The notes below the pieces were generated by a model, which was not told the DNA's origin, did no database searches, and saw nothing but the letters and a program-made list of their open reading frames with translations. Below are positions 14,099 through 17,211 of a stretch of DNA of 17,211 bases, one piece after another. Origin of the DNA: CAZTLE01 sp964614415 (GTDB taxonomy: Bacteria; Bacteroidota; Bacteroidia; Flavobacteriales; Flavobacteriaceae); assembly GCA_964614415.1 (NCBI GenBank), contig CAZTLE010000079.1, positions 1-17,211 on the forward strand. Reading direction: 5' to 3'. The position numbers and the translations under genes were made by a program. How positions within the stretch are numbered: position 1 is the first letter of the stretch; every line of letters starts with the position of its first letter.

Positions 14099-15366
14099 CC
14101 TTCGTCACCGCTTTTGCATTGTTTTCCCTGTTTTTTGGAGCGGGTAATTTGATTCTTCCACCATTGCTGGGATACCGCGCAGGTTCTGAATGGTTTATGG
14201 TGGCAGTGGGATTTGCGATCTCTGCCGTGATCATCCCTATTATGGCCATATATGGACATGCCAGGTTGCAGGGAACAATGATGGACTTCGGAAAGAAAGT
14301 CTCGCCCGTGTTTGCCATGGCCTACTGTCTCATTGTTTATACGATCGCGGCAACACTACCCGCGCCGCGTACGGCTTCGGTGACCTATGAAATGGCTGTT
14401 CAGCCCTATTTCGAAATGTCTTCATTGGTCCTTAGTACCATTTACTTTGTGCTGGTTTTGTTGTTTGTGCTCAATAGGTCGAAGATCATTGATATTGTTG
14501 GAAAGTTCTTAACGCCTCTAATTATACTCATTCTGTTGATGATCATCGCCATTGGTTTGTTTGCCGATGTGGAGCCTCTGCGCGCCTCGGTATTTGACAA
14601 TCCAACCTTTACCGAAGGAATCCTGGAAGGGTACCAGACTTTTGATGCCATTGGAGGTGTCGTGGTAGGGGGTGTTATTGTGATCTCACTGGGATTGCGC
14701 GGCCAATATTCCTACAATGAAAAAAAATCCATAATCGCCCGATCAGGACTCATAGCCGGTTTAGGGTTGTTCCTTATTTATGGAGGACTTATTGCACTGG
14801 GTGCTGTGAATAGCGGTACCCTGGATACTGATAACCGCACGGAACTGCTCACCCTGTTAAGCACAGGAACCCTCGGAAATATGGGAGCGGCTTTCCTGGC
14901 TGTGCTCGTGGCCCTTGCCTGTTTTACAACAGCCGTTGGAATTATTACCGGGATAGCCGATTTTATAAAAGGCATTTCCGGCGAATCACAATTCGCCTAT
15001 AGAATAACAGCGGTCATTTCTTGTTTCTTAGGGATCCTAATCGGACAATTCGATGTACACTATATCATCGATGTGGCACTTCCGGTACTCATGTTTATCT
15101 ATCCAATAACCATTGTACTTATTCTGCTCAATATCCTTCCGGAAGCCTGGTCTTCCAAACTAGTGTTCCGTGCAGTGGTATTGATTACGTTTATATTCAG
15201 CATCCCGGATTTCCTTGGGTTTATTGTTCCTGAAGGTTCGCTGGATGCCATTCGTGAAGCAATTCCAATGTCACAACTAAATATGGGCTGGGTATTGCCC
15301 GCCCTGCTCACCTTTGCGCTGGTTAATGGAATTATGCGATTACGTGGAAGAGCAGCTACTGGCTAA
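14080..15366 (+). CDS. brnQ: Branched-chain amino acid transporter, BrnQ/LIVCS family
   Basis: A 428-residue inner-membrane carrier with about 12 hydrophobic segments, the usual size for the LIVCS family, which takes up leucine, isoleucine and valine with Na+ or H+. The N-terminal signature SLFFGAGNLILPPLLGYRAG (residues 16-35) is diagnostic. Further family blocks are LPAPRTASVTYEMA (93-106), where the loop precedes a helix, and the glycine-rich GGVVVGGVIVISLGLRG (192-208). The start MSNSKQTF is the only ATG that leaves helix 1 intact. The gene runs alone on the plus strand. Its last 11 bases overlap the end of the convergent aminopeptidase P gene, so the pair could limit each other through antisense transcription. 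A link between peptide breakdown and amino acid uptake is possible but not shown. Confidence 0.95.
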   Translation: MSNSKQTFVTAFALFSLFFGAGNLILPPLLGYRAGSEWFMVAVGFAISAVIIPIMAIYGHARLQGTMMDFGKKVSPVFAMAYCLIVYTIAATLPAPRTASVTYEMAVQPYFEMSSLVLSTIYFVLVLLFVLNRSKIIDIVGKFLTPLIILILLMIIAIGLFADVEPLRASVFDNPTFTEGILEGYQTFDAIGGVVVGGVIVISLGLRGQYSYNEKKSIIARSGLIAGLGLFLIYGGLIALGAVNSGTLDTDNRTELLTLLSTGTLGNMGAAFLAVLVALACFTTAVGIITGIADFIKGISGESQFAYRITAVISCFLGILIGQFDVHYIIDVALPVLMFIYPITIVLILLNILPEAWSSKLVFRAVVLITFIFSIPDFLGFIVPEGSLDAIREAIPMSQLNMGWVLPALLTFALVNGIMRLRGRAATG

Positions 15367-16666
15367 CAGAAACTTTACTATTCATGAGTTCTTCGATCTC
15401 TTCGATCTCAATAGGAATGTTCTCCATTAGGTTGAACGGTGCGCCGTTTTCGCGGATCACCACATCGTCCTCCAGTCGAATACCGAAGCCTTCGTCAGGA
15501 ATATAGATTCCGGGTTCTACGGTAAAGACCATATCGGCCGTCATCGGTTCCCAAAGGATTCCATAGTCGTGGGTGTCCAGTCCGATATGATGTGACGTGC
15601 CATGCATGAAGTATTTCTTGTAGGCCGGCCAGTCGGGATTTTCATTTTGAACATCTGCTTTGTCCAGTAATCCAAGCGAGATAAGTTCACTGGTCATGAT
15701 CTTACCTACTTCCACATGATATTCTTTCCAGAGTGTTCCCGGCACGAGCATCTGGGTGGCTTCATTCTTCACCCGTAGTACGGCATTGTACACATCCCGC
15801 TGCCTCGGAGTAAAACGTCCGTTCGCCGGAATGGTACGGGTCATATCACTGGAGTAATTCGCGTACTCTGCACCAACGTCCATAAGGATCAGATCTCCAT
15901 CCTTGCACTGCTGGTTATTCTCAATGTAATGCAATACGTTAGCGTTATTTCCACTTGCCACAATAGGGGTGTATGCGAATCCCCTGGAACGGTTTCGTAA
16001 GAACTCGTGCATGTATTCCGCCTCGATCTCATATTCCCAAACGCCTGGTTGTACAAATCCCAGTACACGACGGAATCCCTTTTCAGTAATGTTGCAAGCA
16101 GTTTGCATCAAATCGATCTCAATAGGATCTTTCACCGATCGCAATCGTTGCAGAATGGGATTGCTTTTTGCCCAGGTATGTCCGGGGAACTGCTCTTTGG
16201 TCTTTTTTATAAACCGATCTTCCCTGGTTTCGGTCTCGACCGATTGGCGATAATGTTCATTGGTGTTGAAATAGATCACTTCGGCCTGTGTCATCAATTC
16301 GAAGAACACCTTGTCAAAATCACTCAGCCAATAGACGGTTTTAACTCCACTTACTTCAAAAGCCCTTTCCTTAGTGAGTTTTTCGCCTTCCCATACAGCA
16401 ATATGCGCATTGGTTTCGCGCAAGAATAATATCTCTCGGTGTTTTTCCTCTACGGCCTCCGGGAACAGCAGCAATATACTTTCCTCCTGATCGACTCCCG
16501 ACAGGAATAAAATGTCTCTGTGTTGCTGAAAGGGCATTGTGCTATCGGCACTAATGGGGTAAATGTCGTTGCTATTGAAGACAGCCAAACTCCTGGGCTT
16601 CATGGCGTCCATGAAGTTCTTTCGGTTTCGGATATACAGGCGGCTATCTATGGGATGATATTTCAT
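15356..16666 (-). CDS. pepP: Xaa-Pro aminopeptidase (aminopeptidase P, M24B family)
   Basis: Removes the N-terminal residue from peptides whose second residue is proline. The 436-residue length fits E. coli PepP. It has the non-catalytic N-terminal domain (about 1-170) and the pita-bread metallopeptidase domain after it. The five dinuclear-metal ligands are all present: Asp263 (LMDVGAEY), Asp274 (SSDMTRT), His359 (HGTSHHIGLDTHD), Glu384 (FTVEPGIYI) and Glu399 (GIRLEDDVVI). They align with E. coli Asp260, Asp271, His354, Glu383 and Glu406. No signal peptide, so it is cytoplasmic. The start MKYHPIDSRLY at 16666 is good. The gene stands alone, and the upstream divergent region has an inverted repeat. 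Confidence 0.96.
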   Translation of the reverse strand: MKYHPIDSRLYIRNRKNFMDAMKPRSLAVFNSNDIYPISADSTMPFQQHRDILFLSGVDQEESILLLFPEAVEEKHREILFLRETNAHIAVWEGEKLTKERAFEVSGVKTVYWLSDFDKVFFELMTQAEVIYFNTNEHYRQSVETETREDRFIKKTKEQFPGHTWAKSNPILQRLRSVKDPIEIDLMQTACNITEKGFRRVLGFVQPGVWEYEIEAEYMHEFLRNRSRGFAYTPIVASGNNANVLHYIENNQQCKDGDLILMDVGAEYANYSSDMTRTIPANGRFTPRQRDVYNAVLRVKNEATQMLVPGTLWKEYHVEVGKIMTSELISLGLLDKADVQNENPDWPAYKKYFMHGTSHHIGLDTHDYGILWEPMTADMVFTVEPGIYIPDEGFGIRLEDDVVIRENGAPFNLMENIPIEIEEIEELMNSKVSVSQ

Positions 16667-16699
16667 AATGGAATAATCTTAGTGTTGTAAAATTAAAAG

Positions 16700-16733
16700 A
16701 AATTGAGATTCCGAATGGACTTGTTCTCAATTT
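16700..16733. repeat. Perfect 9-bp inverted repeat between pepP and the right-edge gene
   Basis: AAATTGAGA (16700-16708) and TCTCAATTT (16725-16733) are perfect inverse copies with a 16-base spacer that itself holds ATTCCGAAT. The repeat lies 34 bases upstream of the pepP ATG, in a divergent intergenic region, so an operator or leader hairpin for pepP is more likely than a terminator. Confidence 0.5.
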
Positions 16734-16765
16734 TCTGCTTTCCGTAAGAACGAGTCCTGTTACAC

Positions 16766-16775
16766 GTAAGCTTAC
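16766..16775. promoter_or_regulatory. Palindrome GTAAGCTTAC upstream of the right-edge gene
   Basis: A perfect 10-bp palindrome, centred about 25 bases before the candidate -7 element at 16796. A second CGTAAG lies at 16743-16748, 22 bases (about two helical turns) from the CGTAAG at 16765-16770. This could be a regulator site; chance is not excluded. Confidence 0.3.
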
Positions 16776-16795
16776 CGGAGACCGCGTTTAATCCC

Positions 16796-16803
16796 TATCT
16801 TGG
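16796..16803 (+). promoter_or_regulatory. Possible -7 element of the right-edge gene
   Basis: TATCTTGG differs from TAnnTTTG at one base. It would give a leader of about 12-15 bases to the TTG at 16822, like the arrangement at thiL. Confidence 0.35.
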
Positions 16804-16821
16804 ACCTAGATTTTCTACACC

Positions 16822-17211
16822 TTGGTTTTTGGTATACTGGACATTCTGGCGATTCTTATAGGCTATCAGGCGCTGCTTTTTGCCTTTTTCCTAATTAAAA
16901 ACCGGAATATAAAACCGCTTTTCGCGCATGTGCTAATAGGAGTTTGTATTCTTATTCTTGTGCATTTCGGTTACATGATGGGTGAGCGGCAATTCGGATG
17001 GCCCTATCTGCTCGGACCCTTTTTCGGATTGCTGTACGGTCCTCTGTATCTCCTGTACACACAAAGTCTCACATCGACGAGGATCGCAGGCGTCGTGCTT
17101 CACTTTATCCCGGCTTTTATCACTTTGTTTCTGGTTCTCTTTTTGGGGGATGTACTGCTGAACTACTTACCGGTAGTAAGCATTCTGATAACCTTGCATT
17201 TTACCGCCTCT
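16822..17211 (+). CDS. Membrane N-terminus of a probable AraC-type regulator (TTG start, runs off right edge)
   Basis: An open frame begins after the TAG at 16807 and stays open to the right edge. It has no early ATG; the TTG at 16822 is the best start and yields MVFGILDILAILIGYQALLF. The 130 visible residues hold about four to five hydrophobic helices (near 4-25, 33-52, 60-80, 88-110, 112-130). The block GPFFGLLYGPLYLLYTQSLT (65-84) resembles the FLYGPLLYLYVKSL motif found in flavobacterial proteins with a membrane domain in front of a cytoplasmic AraC-type DNA-binding domain. No DNA-binding part is visible, so a different multi-pass membrane protein remains possible. The clean frame and hydrophobic pattern make the coding call stronger than the family call. 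Confidence 0.65.
   Translation, partial: MVFGILDILAILIGYQALLFAFFLIKNRNIKPLFAHVLIGVCILILVHFGYMMGERQFGWPYLLGPFFGLLYGPLYLLYTQSLTSTRIAGVVLHFIPAFITLFLVLFLGDVLLNYLPVVSILITLHFTAS

Overview
The window reads as chromosomal DNA of a flavobacterium (phylum Bacteroidota, probably a marine-type Flavobacteriaceae). The signs are a type IX secretion C-terminal sorting domain, many Bacteroidota-style lipoproteins (a short signal ending in Cys followed by an acidic or Ser/Thr-rich linker), promoters of the TAnnTTTG (-7) type, and no strong Shine-Dalgarno sequences. I see no rRNA, tRNA, CRISPR array, transposase or phage structural gene. No stretch over 300 bases lacks a gene. The longest non-coding gap is 266 bases (10037-10302).

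Region 1 (1-5331, minus strand) is a SUF iron-sulfur cluster operon behind a clean promoter at 5324-5331. The transcription order is A-type carrier (sufA-like), a four-helix-bundle (S23/IVS family) gene, sufB, a small lipoprotein, sufC, sufD, sufS (cut by the left edge). SufB, SufC and SufD form the scaffold and ATPase complex, SufS supplies sulfur, and the A-type carrier hands clusters on. The four-helix-bundle gene and the lipoprotein are unexpected passengers. The former lies between inverted arrays of degenerate 8-bp repeats.

Region 2 (5403-11532, minus strand) is a cell-surface gene set: two paralogous choice-of-anchor B (LVIVD-type) beta-propeller proteins, one a lipoprotein and one sorted by T9SS; a lipoprotein made of seven 58-residue repeats; an MbnP-like lipoprotein; and a di-heme MbnH/MauG/CcP-like lipoprotein. 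The last four are packed with 6-11 bp gaps and look like one operon. The MbnP/MbnH-like pair suggests copper handling through post-translational oxidation at the cell surface, with the propellers as likely partners.

Region 3 (11663-17211) is mixed housekeeping: thiL (+), a pair of tiny CxxC proteins (-), an alpha/beta hydrolase (-) divergent from a BrnQ branched-chain amino acid transporter (+), an aminopeptidase P (-) that overlaps brnQ tail to tail by 11 bp, and the membrane-spanning N-terminus of a probable AraC-type regulator or related membrane protein (+) that starts with TTG and runs off the right edge.

Several short intergenic regions carry inverted repeats that could be operators. 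The 266-bp gap between the two propeller paralogs has its own distal promoter and a paired segment, and may be a structured leader or a small RNA.
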